A DNA stretch of 64,000 nt from Stenotrophomonas sp. SY1 (GCF_021202945.1 NZ_JAJOYR010000001.1:1178001-1242000); one strand, 5' to 3'; positions 33,969 through 44,348 are shown, counted from the stretch's first letter. A program made the numbers and translations. The notes: a model not told the origin generated them from the sequence alone.

Positions 33969-34541
33969 ATGCGCAGGTGCATCGCTGCAGCGCTGTTGTT
34001 GGGGCTGACCGGCTGCGCCAGCGTGCCGCGCGACGAAGAAGTGGCGGACGGCAGCTACAACATCAACCAGCAACTGCTGAACGAGGAACTGGGCGCCGGT
34101 GCCGCGGGCGCCATTGAGCCTTACCGGTTGGCGCCGACGGAGGCGTTCCGTATGCCGGAGCCGATTCGGGCTGCCCCGCCGGAGCTTCCGCCCGGCTACG
34201 CGCAACGTTCCTTGCCGCCCACCACATTGTGCGTGCGGGTAATCGTGGATGCCGACGGCAGTGTGTTGCGCACCGAGCCGCTGCTGGCGCATTCGCAATG
34301 TGGCGCGGGCGCACAGTCACAACATGCACTGCTGCTGCAGGCGGCAGTGGCGGCAACGTCGCGGTGGAGTTTCCAACCGGCCGCGGTTTGCCACTTTGCG
34401 GCTGGCAGCGTGCCTGCTGCATCCGGTGATTGCAGCGGTGCCATGCAGGTGGAAACGGTGCCGGTCACGCTGGCCTATGCCTTCACGTTTGAAGTGGAGC
34501 AGGGCCGGGCGACGGTGCGCACGCGGGGCGGGCTGCGCTGA
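33969..34541 (+). CDS. TonB-like lipoprotein of the blaI operon
   Basis: A 190-residue protein with a lipoprotein signal peptide (lipobox LTGC), so it is probably anchored by a lipidated Cys. The C-terminal half (LCVRVIVDADGSVLRTEPLLA...ATSRWSFQPA) resembles the TonB C-terminal fold and the end of the M56 protein upstream. ATG at 33969 follows GGGGGGTGAG; a GTG at 33963 overlapping the upstream stop is the alternative start. The 3-gene order suggests a role in the same sensing system. Specific function not recognised. Confidence 0.7.
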   Translation: MRRCIAAALLLGLTGCASVPRDEEVADGSYNINQQLLNEELGAGAAGAIEPYRLAPTEAFRMPEPIRAAPPELPPGYAQRSLPPTTLCVRVIVDADGSVLRTEPLLAHSQCGAGAQSQHALLLQAAVAATSRWSFQPAAVCHFAAGSVPAASGDCSGAMQVETVPVTLAYAFTFEVEQGRATVRTRGGLR

Positions 34542-34580
34542 GTCTTGCTGCCTGCCGCATGAGCGCGGCAGACGTGGTGA

Positions 34581-35399
34581 TCAGGGCTGCGCTGCGGGCT
34601 GGCCGAGCAGTTCGTTCAACACCGCTGCAAGGCGTTCGCCAGCCAACCGTACCTGCGCCTCGGCGACCGGGCGCCAGGTGTCGGCGTAGTCTTCGTCGAT
34701 CTTGTGGCCACTGGGATACAGGCCCTTGCGGATGGCGATGCGGCAGGTCTGCTCGGCCCAGGGTGCGGCGCTGCGCTGCAGGTTTGGACGGCTGTCGTCG
34801 GTGACGACGGGCAGGGTGAGCAGGTGCGCCAGGAACTGCGCGTCGTCGCGTTGCTGGGTATAGAACATGCCGCTGTCCCAGACCGAATGCAGGTTGGTAC
34901 CGCGACCGCCGTACTGCAGCTGGTAGGTGTTGCCGCCACGGTCATGGCCATAGCCGGCGTGCAGCGGCTGATGGATGTCGCCGACCAGATGCACCACGAA
35001 TTTCAGTGCCTGCAGGCGCTGTGCATCGGGAAGCTGCGGGTTGGCGAGCAGTGCGCCCTGGTCCTTCAGTGCCTGCACGACGCAATTGCCGTTGCGGCAG
35101 TGCTGGGCCGGATCGTAGGTGCAGCCGCCTTCGGCCATGTTGATGTAATGCCAGCCTGCCGAACGCCTGCCCAGGTCCGGATCCTGCGCGCGCAACTGGT
35201 CGGCCCACGGCGCGATGCTGTCCAGGGCGGCGCCGGGTTCCAGTGCGAGCAGGCGGTCGACTTCAGCCTTGGCGCGCGGATTGAGCTCGGGTTCGGCGAT
35301 GCGTGCCACCAGTCGGTGGCCCTGCGCGCCCCAGGCATGGGCGTCGGTGGTGACAAGGGACAGGGCCAGCGCGGCGGGAATCAATGCGGCGATTTTCAT
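34581..35399 (-). CDS. S1/P1-type nuclease, exported
   Basis: This 272-residue protein has a signal peptide ending at AHA, directly before WGAQGHRLVA. In this family the mature N-terminal Trp and nearby His bind zinc. Further ligand segments are IAPWAD, GWHYIN, HLVGDIHQPLHAG and GGNTYQL, so the tri-zinc site looks complete. Such enzymes degrade single-stranded DNA or RNA and release nucleotides. The start at 35399 is chosen because it gives the signal peptide; upstream in-frame codons give a charged, non-secretory extension. Confidence 0.9.
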   Translation of the reverse strand: MKIAALIPAALALSLVTTDAHAWGAQGHRLVARIAEPELNPRAKAEVDRLLALEPGAALDSIAPWADQLRAQDPDLGRRSAGWHYINMAEGGCTYDPAQHCRNGNCVVQALKDQGALLANPQLPDAQRLQALKFVVHLVGDIHQPLHAGYGHDRGGNTYQLQYGGRGTNLHSVWDSGMFYTQQRDDAQFLAHLLTLPVVTDDSRPNLQRSAAPWAEQTCRIAIRKGLYPSGHKIDEDYADTWRPVAEAQVRLAGERLAAVLNELLGQPAAQP

Positions 35400-35528
35400 T
35401 GCCGGTATCTTAGCGGCGCCATTGCAGGCCTGCTTGTCGTGATCTGGCTGTGACCGTTGCCGGCGCGCTGCCGATGACGCCACGCGAACATGTTCGGATA
35501 ACCGTGTCAGGCAGGTACGGCGGTGATG

Positions 35529-35555
35529 AAAAAAGCCCCGGCGCATGCCCGGGGC
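35529..35555 (-). terminator. Terminator of ompW
   Basis: On the minus strand GCCCCGG/CCGGGGC forms a 7-bp stem with a CATGCG-type loop, followed by six T residues, 44 bp after the ompW stop codon. Confidence 0.8.
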
Positions 35556-35598
35556 AATAGTGCTGCGGAACGCTGTGTGGAGTATCCGGTGCGGATAC

Positions 35599-36243
35599 TC
35601 AGAACTTGAAGACGTAGGCCATGCCGTATACCAGCGGGTCGATCTTGGCGGTGCCCAGCTTGTTGCCGTTGACCTTCACCTTGGTGTCGATGTCGGCCCA
35701 GCGCAGGTCCACGCGCAGTGCGCCCTTCTCGCTCAGCGCGAAGTCCAGGCCGGCGTGCGCGGCCAGGCCCCAGGAGTCTTCCAGCCTCAGCTTGGTGCCT
35801 TCCAGGGCGCCCTTGCTGTCGGTGCTGAAGAACTTGGTGTAGTTAACACCCAGGCCGACGAACGGGGTGACCTTGCTGCTGTTGGCGAAGTGGTACTGCA
35901 GCGAGACCACCGGCGGCAGCTGCTTGGTTTCACCGACCTTGCCGACGCCGTCGATGCTGATTTCATGCTTGAACGGCAGCGCTGCCAGCACTTCGATGCC
36001 CACGTTGTCGGCGACGAAGTACTCGAAGGTGACGGTCGGCTTGACGTCGCTGTCGACCTTGGTCGGCAGCGCGCCAAGGCCCAGGGCCGAGCCGTTCAGG
36101 TCGCCGGCGTCGGACTTCGGGTCGACGGCGTGGACGCCGACGCCCAGCGTCCAGTCGCCCTTGGACTGGGCCATGGCGGGGGCGGCGGCCAGGGCCATGG
36201 CGGCGGCCAGGCCGGAGAGCAACAGGGCGGAGGTCTTGCGCAT
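35599..36243 (-). CDS. ompW: OmpW-family outer-membrane protein
   Basis: The 214-residue precursor has a signal peptide ending APAMAQ, then an eight-stranded barrel. OmpW-type segments are KGDWTLGVGVHAVDPKSD, KPTVTFEYFVADNVGIEVLAALPFKHEI, LPPVVSLQYHF and a terminal MAYVFKF ending in Phe. OmpW forms a narrow hydrophobic channel and is induced under oxygen limitation by FNR in E. coli. A perfect FNR/ANR box (36305-36318) lies 62-75 bp upstream, which supports the same control here. Confidence 0.92.
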   Translation of the reverse strand: MRKTSALLLSGLAAAMALAAAPAMAQSKGDWTLGVGVHAVDPKSDAGDLNGSALGLGALPTKVDSDVKPTVTFEYFVADNVGIEVLAALPFKHEISIDGVGKVGETKQLPPVVSLQYHFANSSKVTPFVGLGVNYTKFFSTDSKGALEGTKLRLEDSWGLAAHAGLDFALSEKGALRVDLRWADIDTKVKVNGNKLGTAKIDPLVYGMAYVFKF

Positions 36244-36304
36244 GTTGTAATTCCGTTACGTGGTGGAGGTGGGGCCAGTGTCCCGGCGGGACCCCGAAGC
36301 CGCT

Positions 36305-36318
36305 TTGATCCTGATCAA
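36305..36318. promoter_or_regulatory. FNR/ANR box between ompW and gap
   Basis: TTGATCCTGATCAA is an exact match to the consensus TTGAT-N4-ATCAA. It is 62-75 bp from the ompW start and 137-150 bp from the gap start, so the nearer and more likely target is ompW. Confidence 0.75.
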
Positions 36319-36376
36319 ACACCACCCGGCGCTCAGCTGGCGGTCAGCCCCACGGTGCGCATCGCAGGGTCAGTGA

Positions 36377-37456
<1,080 letters not shown>

Positions 37457-37475
37457 TCCGCAGCTGGCATGAATG

Positions 37476-37506
37476 AAAAAAGGGCGCCTTCGGGCGCCCT
37501 TTTTTT
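37476..37506 (+). terminator. Terminator after gap
   Basis: AGGGCGCC-TTCG-GGCGCCCT with flanking A5/T6 forms a strong UUCG hairpin, 20 bp after the stop codon. Confidence 0.95.
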
Positions 37507-37528
37507 GGGGCGGGCAGTCGGGGTGGGG

Positions 37529-37594
37529 GTAGAGCGCAGCCATGCTCCGCAGGGGCTTTGCCGGGAAGGCCCAGCGAGCATGGCTCGGCGCTAC
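37529..37594. repeat. Inverted pair of SMAG-like GTAG repeats
   Basis: Two short palindromes face each other. The left begins GTAGAGCGCAGCCATGCTCC (37529) and the right, read on the minus strand from 37594, begins GTAGCGCCGAGCCATGCTCG. Both start with GTAG and share a central AGCCATGCTC, matching the SMAG repeats described in S. maltophilia. Confidence 0.7.
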
Positions 37595-37710
37595 CGGGGG
37601 CGATCCCTGGCACGGCCCAGCGTTACGGTGGTTGAGGGGGCGGGGCTTCTTGCGTTTCCATCGTGCGTGGATAAGGTGGTTCGGCACCCCATTGGGGACA
37701 AGGACGGCAA

Positions 37711-40434
37711 ATGGACGACACGTTGGTGATCTTGGGAGTGTTGTTGCTGGTGGCGGTGCTGGCCATGCCGGTGCTGTTGGTGATCGCTTTGGTGTCGGTG
37801 GCATCGCTCAAGCGCCGGGTAGCCGCGCTGGAGACGGCCATGGCCCAGCCACGGCCTGAAGCCGAGCCAGCCGAAACGACACAGCAACCGTATGCGTGGA
37901 TGCAGTCCGAGTCCGATGGCGAAGGGGCAGCAACGCTTACCGAGGAAGCGCCGGTCCCGTCGGAGCAGGCACCGCCTGCCGTCGCCATGCCAGTAATACC
38001 CCCGTTGCCGGAGCCGGAGCGTCCCATTCCAGCCCGCGCCGCGCCGGAACCTGCCACTGTCGTGCCGGTCGCCCGCGTGGAGCAGGCATGGACGTCGCCA
38101 CCGCCTTCTGAGCCGGGCGTGGTCGAGCGCGGCATCGAACACATCAAACGCTGGTTCACCAGCGGCAACGTGCCGGTCAAGGTCGGCATGCTGGTGCTGT
38201 TGGCCGGTGTGGCGGCATTGCTGAAGCACGCCACCGACCAAGGCTGGTTCAGCATCTCCGATGAGTTCCGCTTGATCGGTATCAGCGCGGCGGCACTGGT
38301 GGGACTGGTGTTTGCCTGGCGCAAGCGCGAAAGCCATCGGACGTTCGCGCTGGCCTTGCAGGGCGGGGCGATCGGCGTATTGCTGTTGACGGTGTTTGCC
38401 GCGTTCAAGATCTACGGCTTCATCGATGCCGTGCCGGCGTTGTTGATCAGCGTGGTGCTGATTGCCGGGCTGTCGGTGATGGCGGTGCTGCAGGAGTCGC
38501 GCACGCTTGCCATTCTCGGCGTGCTGGCCGGGTTCATGGCGCCGATCTGGCTGTCCAGCGACAGCGGCAACCATGTCGGCCTGTTCTCGTATTACGCCCT
38601 GCTCAATGCCGGTATCTTCGCCATTGCCTGGGTGCGGCCATGGCGCATCCTCAACCTGCTGGGTTTCGTGTTCACCTGGGGCATCGGTACCGCATGGGGC
38701 GTGCTGGCGTACGAGCCGGCCAAGTTCAGCAGCACCGAACCGTTCCTGGTGCTGTTCTTCGCGTTCTATCTGTTGCTGCCGCTGCTGTACGCCCGCAAGG
38801 CGGCGACCAAGGGCAGTGCGCGGATCGATGGCTGCCTGTTGTTCGGCACGCCGTTGATCGCGTTCTCGTTGCAGGCAGGGCTGCTGCAGGGTGAGCGCAT
38901 GCCGCTGGCGTTGTGCGCGCTGGGCGTTGCGGTGTTGTATGCGGTGCTGGCCCGCGCATTGATCAACAAGGAACGGTTGGAAGTGCTTGCGCGCGGTTAC
39001 GCCATCCTCGCGGTGGGTTTCGCCACGCTGGCGGTGCCGTTGGCATTGTCGGCGCGAGCTACCGCATCGGTATTCGCGCTGGAAGGTGCGGGACTGGTCT
39101 GGCTGGGCCTGATGCAGGATCGTCGTCTCGCACGCTGGAGCGGCATCGGCCTGCAGTTGGTCGCCGCTGCGGCGATGGTGCTGGGCTCCAGCAGGGGGCT
39201 GCATGCCGACACGACGGTGATTGCCAACGCGGCGTTCATGGGTGCGTTGTTGATTGCGTTGGCCGGCTTCACTACCGCCTGGTTGTATCGCGGCGCCGGC
39301 AAGCTGCAGGTTGCCACCGTTGCCTATGTGTGGGGCCTGGCCTGGTGGCTGGGCAACATCACGATGGAGATCAGCGACTTCGTGGACTTCGGTAGCCGCC
39401 TGCATGCGGTGCTGGTGATGCTGGGCGTGACCGGTTGGTTGGCGGCCGAAGTGCACCGCCGTACGCCGGCGCAGGCCTTGTCATTGACCACGCTGGGCTG
39501 CCTGGTGCTGGCCTTCCCCGTGGCGTTCCTGCAGGTGTCCGAGTACGGCCAGCCGTTCGCCGGTCACGGTGCCTGGGCGTGGCCGCTGTTCGCTGCATTG
39601 GGCATCCGCAGCCTGCTGTGCCTGCGCGCCGGCAGTGGCACGGTCGCCGGGTTGTCGCAGCTGGCGTGGTGGCTGTTGTGGCCGACGGTACTGTCGTTGC
39701 TGGCCTGGCATATCGGTGATCGTTTCCAACTGGCCGAAGGCTGGGTTGGTCTGTTGCTGGCATTGCCGTGGTTGCTGCTGGCCTGGCTGTCGATGCGCTG
39801 CTGGATGTGGTTGAGGCAGCCGCTGGGAGCAGAGTTTGATCGCTACCGACCGGCATTGCAGGCCGGCGTGTTCGGTCTGTTGGGGTTGTGGTGGTTTGCG
39901 GCGCTGGCCAGCGCCGGCAGTGCCGCGCCCTTGCCGTGGATCGTGGTGTTCAACCCGCTGGAGCTGGCGCAGATCGCGGTGCTGGTGCTGGTTGCGATGT
40001 GGTTGTGGCAGGGGCGTGACGCACGCATCCCGCCGGCGCAGCTGGTCGGCATGGCGTTGGCCGCGTTGGCGCTGGTCACGGTGATGACGTTGCGCGCGGT
40101 GCATCATTGGGGCGGTGAAGCGTGGGGCGACCGACTGATCGGCACGCAGCTGGCGCAGACCAGCCTGACGGTGGTGTGGAGCCTGCTTGGCGTGGTGGGC
40201 TGGGTGTCCGGCTCGCGTCGCGGGCAGTGGGGCTTGTGGCTGGCCGGCGCGATCCTGATGGGCGTGGTACTGGCCAAGCTGCTGCTGATTGACCGCGGCA
40301 ACCTGGGTGACCTGCTCGGCATTGGTGCGTTCATCGCCTATGGGTTGCTGTGCACGCTGGTCGGTTGGCTGGCGCCTGCGCCGCCACGGCGGATGGTCGA
40401 AGCAACGAACAACAACGAGGAAGCGTCCACATGA
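37711..40434 (+). CDS. DUF2339 multi-pass membrane protein
   Basis: This 907-residue inner-membrane protein has an N-terminal helix (about 6-32), a short coiled coil (SLKRRVAALETAMA) and a Pro/Glu-rich linker (about 48-135). Over twenty hydrophobic segments follow, starting with KVGMLVLLAGVAALLKHA. The family (DUF2339) has no established function; related proteins occur next to DUF3999 genes in other proteobacteria. Its TGA overlaps the ATG of the downstream DUF3999 gene (ATGA), so the two are coupled. Charged residues in WRKRESHR and the long linker suggest a periplasmic or cytoplasmic partner. Transport is a guess and is not claimed. Confidence 0.85.
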   Translation: MDDTLVILGVLLLVAVLAMPVLLVIALVSVASLKRRVAALETAMAQPRPEAEPAETTQQPYAWMQSESDGEGAATLTEEAPVPSEQAPPAVAMPVIPPLPEPERPIPARAAPEPATVVPVARVEQAWTSPPPSEPGVVERGIEHIKRWFTSGNVPVKVGMLVLLAGVAALLKHATDQGWFSISDEFRLIGISAAALVGLVFAWRKRESHRTFALALQGGAIGVLLLTVFAAFKIYGFIDAVPALLISVVLIAGLSVMAVLQESRTLAILGVLAGFMAPIWLSSDSGNHVGLFSYYALLNAGIFAIAWVRPWRILNLLGFVFTWGIGTAWGVLAYEPAKFSSTEPFLVLFFAFYLLLPLLYARKAATKGSARIDGCLLFGTPLIAFSLQAGLLQGERMPLALCALGVAVLYAVLARALINKERLEVLARGYAILAVGFATLAVPLALSARATASVFALEGAGLVWLGLMQDRRLARWSGIGLQLVAAAAMVLGSSRGLHADTTVIANAAFMGALLIALAGFTTAWLYRGAGKLQVATVAYVWGLAWWLGNITMEISDFVDFGSRLHAVLVMLGVTGWLAAEVHRRTPAQALSLTTLGCLVLAFPVAFLQVSEYGQPFAGHGAWAWPLFAALGIRSLLCLRAGSGTVAGLSQLAWWLLWPTVLSLLAWHIGDRFQLAEGWVGLLLALPWLLLAWLSMRCWMWLRQPLGAEFDRYRPALQAGVFGLLGLWWFAALASAGSAAPLPWIVVFNPLELAQIAVLVLVAMWLWQGRDARIPPAQLVGMALAALALVTVMTLRAVHHWGGEAWGDRLIGTQLAQTSLTVVWSLLGVVGWVSGSRRGQWGLWLAGAILMGVVLAKLLLIDRGNLGDLLGIGAFIAYGLLCTLVGWLAPAPPRRMVEATNNNEEAST

Positions 40435-41813
40435 TCAAGCGTCTGCTGTGGCTGGCCCTGCTGCCGTTGAGCGCGCAGGCTGCCGATGATTTCGCCCGGC
40501 AATGGCCGTTGCAGTTGTCGCAGCCCGATGCCGGCGCGTACCGGGTGCCGCTGGACGCGTCGGTCTACGCTGCCGCGCATTGGCGCGACCTGCGCGATGT
40601 GCGGGTGATCGATGCCGATGGCAAGCCGGTTGCCAGCGCGGTGTATGCGGCGGCAACGCCATTGTCCGGGCCGGTGCGCCGGGTGGAGCTACAATGGTTC
40701 GCGTTGCCGGTGGCGGCCACGGCCGATGACGACCTGAGCGTGGTGGTCGAGCGCGACACGCGCGGCAAGGTGCTGTCGATCCGCAACTCGGTCGGTAGCG
40801 GTGGCAGTGCTGGCGCTGCGGCACCGGTATGGCTGGTGGATCTCGGCGATGACGCCGGCAGGGTGCGTGCATTGCTGGTGGACTGGGCCGATGCCGGCGC
40901 GTCGCTGGACCTGGGCTACCGGTTGGAAGGCAGCGACGACCTTCGTGGTTGGCAGGTGCTCGATCCGCAGGTGCGGCTGGTGCAGTTGAACAACCAGGGC
41001 CGCGAGCTGCGCAACAACACCATCAAGGTGGACAGCGCGCTGCGTTACCTGCGTCTGGTGCCGCTGCAGCGGACCAGCGCACCGGCGCTGCGCGCGCTGC
41101 GTGGCGAAGTGGTGGATGCGGTCGATAGCGGTGACTGGCAATGGCTGGAGCTCACCGCCGCAGCCGGTGGCAGCGCCAAGGACGGTTATCAGTACCAACT
41201 GCAGGGACGCCCGCCGATCCAGCGTATGGACGTGCGGATGCCGGCCAACAGTGCGGTGAGCTGGAGCGTCTTCAGCCGCGATCCGGATCGCCCCGGTGCC
41301 GACGGCATCAACCCGGATTGGCAACTGCTGCGGCGTGGCTGGAATGCCTGGAGCCTGAGTGAGGCCGGCCAGCAGCAGCGTTCGTCGCCGTTGGAAACTT
41401 CCGGCGTGATCACCGACAGGCAGTGGCGGTTGTTGGCCGAGGCGGGTTCGGTGCCATCGGAAGCACCGCTGCTGCGACTGGGTTACCGCCCGGGCAGCGT
41501 GGTGTTTCTTGCGCAGGGGCGCGCGCCGTATCTGCTGGTTGCAGGCAGCGCGAACGTGGGTGACATGCAGGCGGCACTTGATCCGATGCTGGACGCCTTG
41601 CGCGCACGCAATGGCGCGCAATGGCAACCGGCATTCGCCACGCTTGGCGGCAGTGCCGCGCGCGCGGGCGAGGCGGCCTATCAGCCGGCCAAGCCGCCGC
41701 GCGATTGGAAGAACGTGCTGCTGTGGGCGGTGCTGGTGATCGGTGCGCTGGTGGTTGCCGGGTTTGCTTTCAGCCTGGTGCGCAGCAGCCGCGTGGACAA
41801 GAACGAAACCTGA
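40431..41813 (+). CDS. DUF3999 exported protein
   Basis: The 460-residue protein has a signal peptide (LLWLALLPLSAQA), a beta-rich extracytoplasmic body and one C-terminal helix (LLWAVLVIGALVVAGFAFSL) before a short cytoplasmic tail. It is therefore predicted to face the periplasm. It begins at ATG overlapping the DUF2339 stop. DUF3999 is a domain of unknown function; the pairing suggests a complex with the membrane protein. Confidence 0.82.
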   Translation: MIKRLLWLALLPLSAQAADDFARQWPLQLSQPDAGAYRVPLDASVYAAAHWRDLRDVRVIDADGKPVASAVYAAATPLSGPVRRVELQWFALPVAATADDDLSVVVERDTRGKVLSIRNSVGSGGSAGAAAPVWLVDLGDDAGRVRALLVDWADAGASLDLGYRLEGSDDLRGWQVLDPQVRLVQLNNQGRELRNNTIKVDSALRYLRLVPLQRTSAPALRALRGEVVDAVDSGDWQWLELTAAAGGSAKDGYQYQLQGRPPIQRMDVRMPANSAVSWSVFSRDPDRPGADGINPDWQLLRRGWNAWSLSEAGQQQRSSPLETSGVITDRQWRLLAEAGSVPSEAPLLRLGYRPGSVVFLAQGRAPYLLVAGSANVGDMQAALDPMLDALRARNGAQWQPAFATLGGSAARAGEAAYQPAKPPRDWKNVLLWAVLVIGALVVAGFAFSLVRSSRVDKNET

Positions 41814-41814
41814 G

Positions 41815-41880
41815 GTAGTGCCGAGCCGTCCTCGGCAGGAGCGACTCAGCGGTGAGACCCCGGCGGAGCGTGGCTCCGCC
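41815..41880. repeat. SMAG-like repeat and hairpin between convergent genes
   Basis: GTAGTGCCGAGCCGTCCTCG begins at 41815, with TGCCGAG/CTCGGCA pairing. A second perfect hairpin GGCGGAGC-GTG-GCTCCGCC lies at 41862-41880. They sit between the convergent DUF3999 and GNAT genes and may terminate both transcripts. Confidence 0.6.
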
Positions 41881-41888
41881 CTGCCGTT

Positions 41889-42446
41889 TCAGCTTGCTTT
41901 GAAATCCCGCCGTAGCAAGCCGTAAATCGCGGTATCGCAGATTTCATCGTTGACGTGCCAACGTTCGCGCAGCAGGCCTTCACGGATGAAGCCCAGTTTT
42001 TCCAGCAGCCGCCATGAGGCCTCATTGCGCGGGTCGATGTCGGCTTCAACGCGGCGCAGCTGCAACTGGTCGAACAGATAGCCCAGGATCAGGCGCAATG
42101 CTTCGGTGGCCAAGCCGCGTCCCTGCCACTCCGGATGCAGGCTGTAACCGATCTCGGCGCGTCCCTGCTTCAGATCCAGTGCAAACACCGCGCTGGTGCC
42201 GATCAGCCGGTCGCTGGCGGCATCGGCGATGGCCCAGACCAGGATGTCCAGTTCGAGGCGTTGGCGCTGGATGTCGGCCACCTTCTGTTCGGCCTGGGCC
42301 AGTTCAGTCCAGGCCGGGTAGCTCCAGTAGCGCATCACCGACGGGTCGGAGTGGATGCTGAACAGCGCCGGGGCGTCGCTGATGCGGACGTCGCGCAGGT
42401 GCAGCCGGTCGCTGCGTAGTTCAGGTTGGGGAAGGCGTGTCTGCAT
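41889..42446 (-). CDS. GNAT-family N-acetyltransferase (RimJ/RimL type)
   Basis: This 185-residue protein begins TRLPQPELRSDRLHLRDVRI, typical of RimJ/RimL-like acetyltransferases. It carries the acetyl-CoA loop in HPEWQGRGLATEALRLILGY and the late motif IDPRNEASWRLLEKLGFIREG. The start at 42446 gives the family length; the open frame runs on upstream without a stop but that part is antisense to pgk. The substrate is not predictable (protein N-terminus or small molecule). It is convergent to DUF3999 and divergent from pgk. Confidence 0.88.
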   Translation of the reverse strand: MQTRLPQPELRSDRLHLRDVRISDAPALFSIHSDPSVMRYWSYPAWTELAQAEQKVADIQRQRLELDILVWAIADAASDRLIGTSAVFALDLKQGRAEIGYSLHPEWQGRGLATEALRLILGYLFDQLQLRRVEADIDPRNEASWRLLEKLGFIREGLLRERWHVNDEICDTAIYGLLRRDFKAS

Positions 42447-42528
42447 CGGATTGACCCTTGGGTTTGCCCCCAGCTGACGGGGCGGGCGAAAATGGGAGTT
42501 TCCTACCCCCTGCGGAGCAGATCCTGCC

Positions 42529-43707
42529 ATGTCCATCGTTCGCATGACCGACCTCGACCTTTCCGGCAAGCGCGTATTGATCCGCCAGGATCTGAACGTG
42601 CCGATCGACGAGAACGGCAAGATCACCTCCGAACAGCGCATCTCCGCCTCGCTGCCGACGCTGAAGCTGGCGCTGGAGAAGGGCGCTGCGGTGCTGGTCA
42701 CCTCGCACCTGGGCCGCCCGAAGGAGGGTGTGTGGAGCGAGGCCGATTCGCTGGCGCCGGTGGCCAAGCGCCTGTCCGAGCTGCTGGGCGTGGACGTGCC
42801 GCTGGTCAAGGACTGGGTGGATGGCGTTGAAGTGGCCCCGGGCAAGATCGTGCTGCTGGAAAACTGCCGCATGAACGTGGGCGAGGGCAAGGACGACGAA
42901 GCGCTGTCGAAGAAGTACGCCGCACTGTGCGACGTGTTCGTGATGGATGCCTTCGGCACCGCGCACCGCGCGCAGGCTTCCACGCATGGCGTGATCCGCT
43001 TCGCACCGGTCGCCGCTGGCGGCCCGCTGCTGATGGCCGAGCTGGATGCCCTAGACAAGGCGCTGGCCAACCCGGCACGTCCGCTGCTGGCCATCGTCGC
43101 CGGCTCCAAGGTGTCGACCAAGCTGGAGCTGCTGTCCAGCCTGGTGGGCAAGGTGGACCAGCTGATCGTCGGTGGCGGCATCGCCAACACCTTCATCGCC
43201 GCCGAAGGCCATGGCGTGGGCAAGTCGCTGGTCGAGAACGACCTGCTCGACACCGCCCGCAAGATCGATGCTGACGCCAAGGCACGCGGTGCCGAAATCC
43301 CGCTGCCGACCGACGTGGTCGTTGCACCGGCCTTCGCCGCCGACGCACCGGCCACCGTCAAGGCGGTTGATGCAGTGGAAGCGGACGACATGATCCTGGA
43401 CATCGGCCCGCGGACCGCCGCGCAGTACGCCGAGCTGATCGCCAAGGCCGGCACCGTGGTGTGGAACGGCCCGGTGGGCGTGTTCGAGTTCGACGCGTTC
43501 GGCAAGGGCACCGAGGCACTGGCCCGCGCCATCGCCAGCTCGCAGGCGTTCTCCATCGCCGGTGGTGGTGACACGCTGGCCGCCGTGGACAAGTACGGCA
43601 TCGCCAAGGAAGTGAGCTACATCTCCACCGGCGGCGGCGCGTTCCTGGAGTTCCTGGAAGGCAAGACCTTGCCGGCAGTCGCCGCGCTGGAGGCCCGCGG
43701 TTCGTGA
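42529..43707 (+). CDS. pgk: Phosphoglycerate kinase
   Basis: Pgk (392 residues) transfers phosphate between 1,3-bisphosphoglycerate and ADP. Motifs include [45 protein letters not shown] and the C-terminal [11 protein letters not shown]. The start at 42529 follows CGGAGC. Its TGA overlaps the GTG start of the HAD phosphatase gene. Confidence 0.97.
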   Translation: MSIVRMTDLDLSGKRVLIRQDLNVPIDENGKITSEQRISASLPTLKLALEKGAAVLVTSHLGRPKEGVWSEADSLAPVAKRLSELLGVDVPLVKDWVDGVEVAPGKIVLLENCRMNVGEGKDDEALSKKYAALCDVFVMDAFGTAHRAQASTHGVIRFAPVAAGGPLLMAELDALDKALANPARPLLAIVAGSKVSTKLELLSSLVGKVDQLIVGGGIANTFIAAEGHGVGKSLVENDLLDTARKIDADAKARGAEIPLPTDVVVAPAFAADAPATVKAVDAVEADDMILDIGPRTAAQYAELIAKAGTVVWNGPVGVFEFDAFGKGTEALARAIASSQAFSIAGGGDTLAAVDKYGIAKEVSYISTGGGAFLEFLEGKTLPAVAALEARGS

Positions 43708-44348
43708 GCCGCGATGTATTTTTCTTCGACCTGGACGGCACGCTGATTGATTCGGCGGTCGGCATCACCCGCTGCGTAGCGTACGCGCTGGAAAAGATGC
43801 AGCAGCCGGTGCCGCCGATGGTCGAGCTGCGCAAGTGGATCGGCCCGTCGCTGCGCACCAGCTTCACTCCGTTGCTCGGCGACGCGCAGCGGGTGGAGCA
43901 GGCGGTGGAGTTGTACCGGGAGCGCTTTGAAGTGATCGGCTGGCAGGAACACGACATCTACGCCGGCATCGGCGAGGTGGTGCAGGGCCTGCATGCGGCC
44001 GGTCATCGGCTGGCGGTGGTCACCGCCAAGAACGAGCCGCATGCACGCCTGATCATCGAACACCTGCCGTTTGGTGGCTGCTTCGAGGATGTGATCGGCG
44101 CCACCGCCGATGGTTCGCGCAGCAGCAAGCCGCAGTTGATTGCCGAGGCGCTGCAGCGGCTGTCACTGCAGCCGACGCAGTGCTGGATGATCGGCGACCG
44201 CCGCATGGACATCGAAGGCGCGCGTCATCACGCCATGCGCAATGTCGGCGTGCTGTGGGGCTTTGGTGGCCGCGAGGAATTGCAGGCCGCCGGTGCCGGA
44301 GTGTTGGCTTCGACGCCGGAAGAGTTGGCGGCGTTGCTGCGCGCCTGA
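43704..44348 (+). CDS. HAD-superfamily phosphatase, Gph/phosphoglycolate phosphatase-like
   Basis: This 214-residue protein starts at GTG overlapping the pgk stop codon (GTGA). HAD motif I is [11 protein letters not shown] with Asp9 nucleophile and Asp11; motif II is [10 protein letters not shown]; motif III Lys lies in SSKPQL; motif IV is [10 protein letters not shown]. The helical cap (about 15-90) is of the C1 type seen in phosphoglycolate phosphatase and pyrophosphatase PpaX. Coupling to pgk suggests a metabolic-repair or glycolytic side-product role, but the substrate is not determined. Confidence 0.88.
   Translation: MSRDVFFFDLDGTLIDSAVGITRCVAYALEKMQQPVPPMVELRKWIGPSLRTSFTPLLGDAQRVEQAVELYRERFEVIGWQEHDIYAGIGEVVQGLHAAGHRLAVVTAKNEPHARLIIEHLPFGGCFEDVIGATADGSRSSKPQLIAEALQRLSLQPTQCWMIGDRRMDIEGARHHAMRNVGVLWGFGGREELQAAGAGVLASTPEELAALLRA

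Noticed and set aside
42447..43607. N-terminal extension of the GNAT gene across pgk
   Set aside because: The open frame continues upstream, but the extra part is antisense to pgk, Ser/Ala-rich and without homology. The family start is at 42446.
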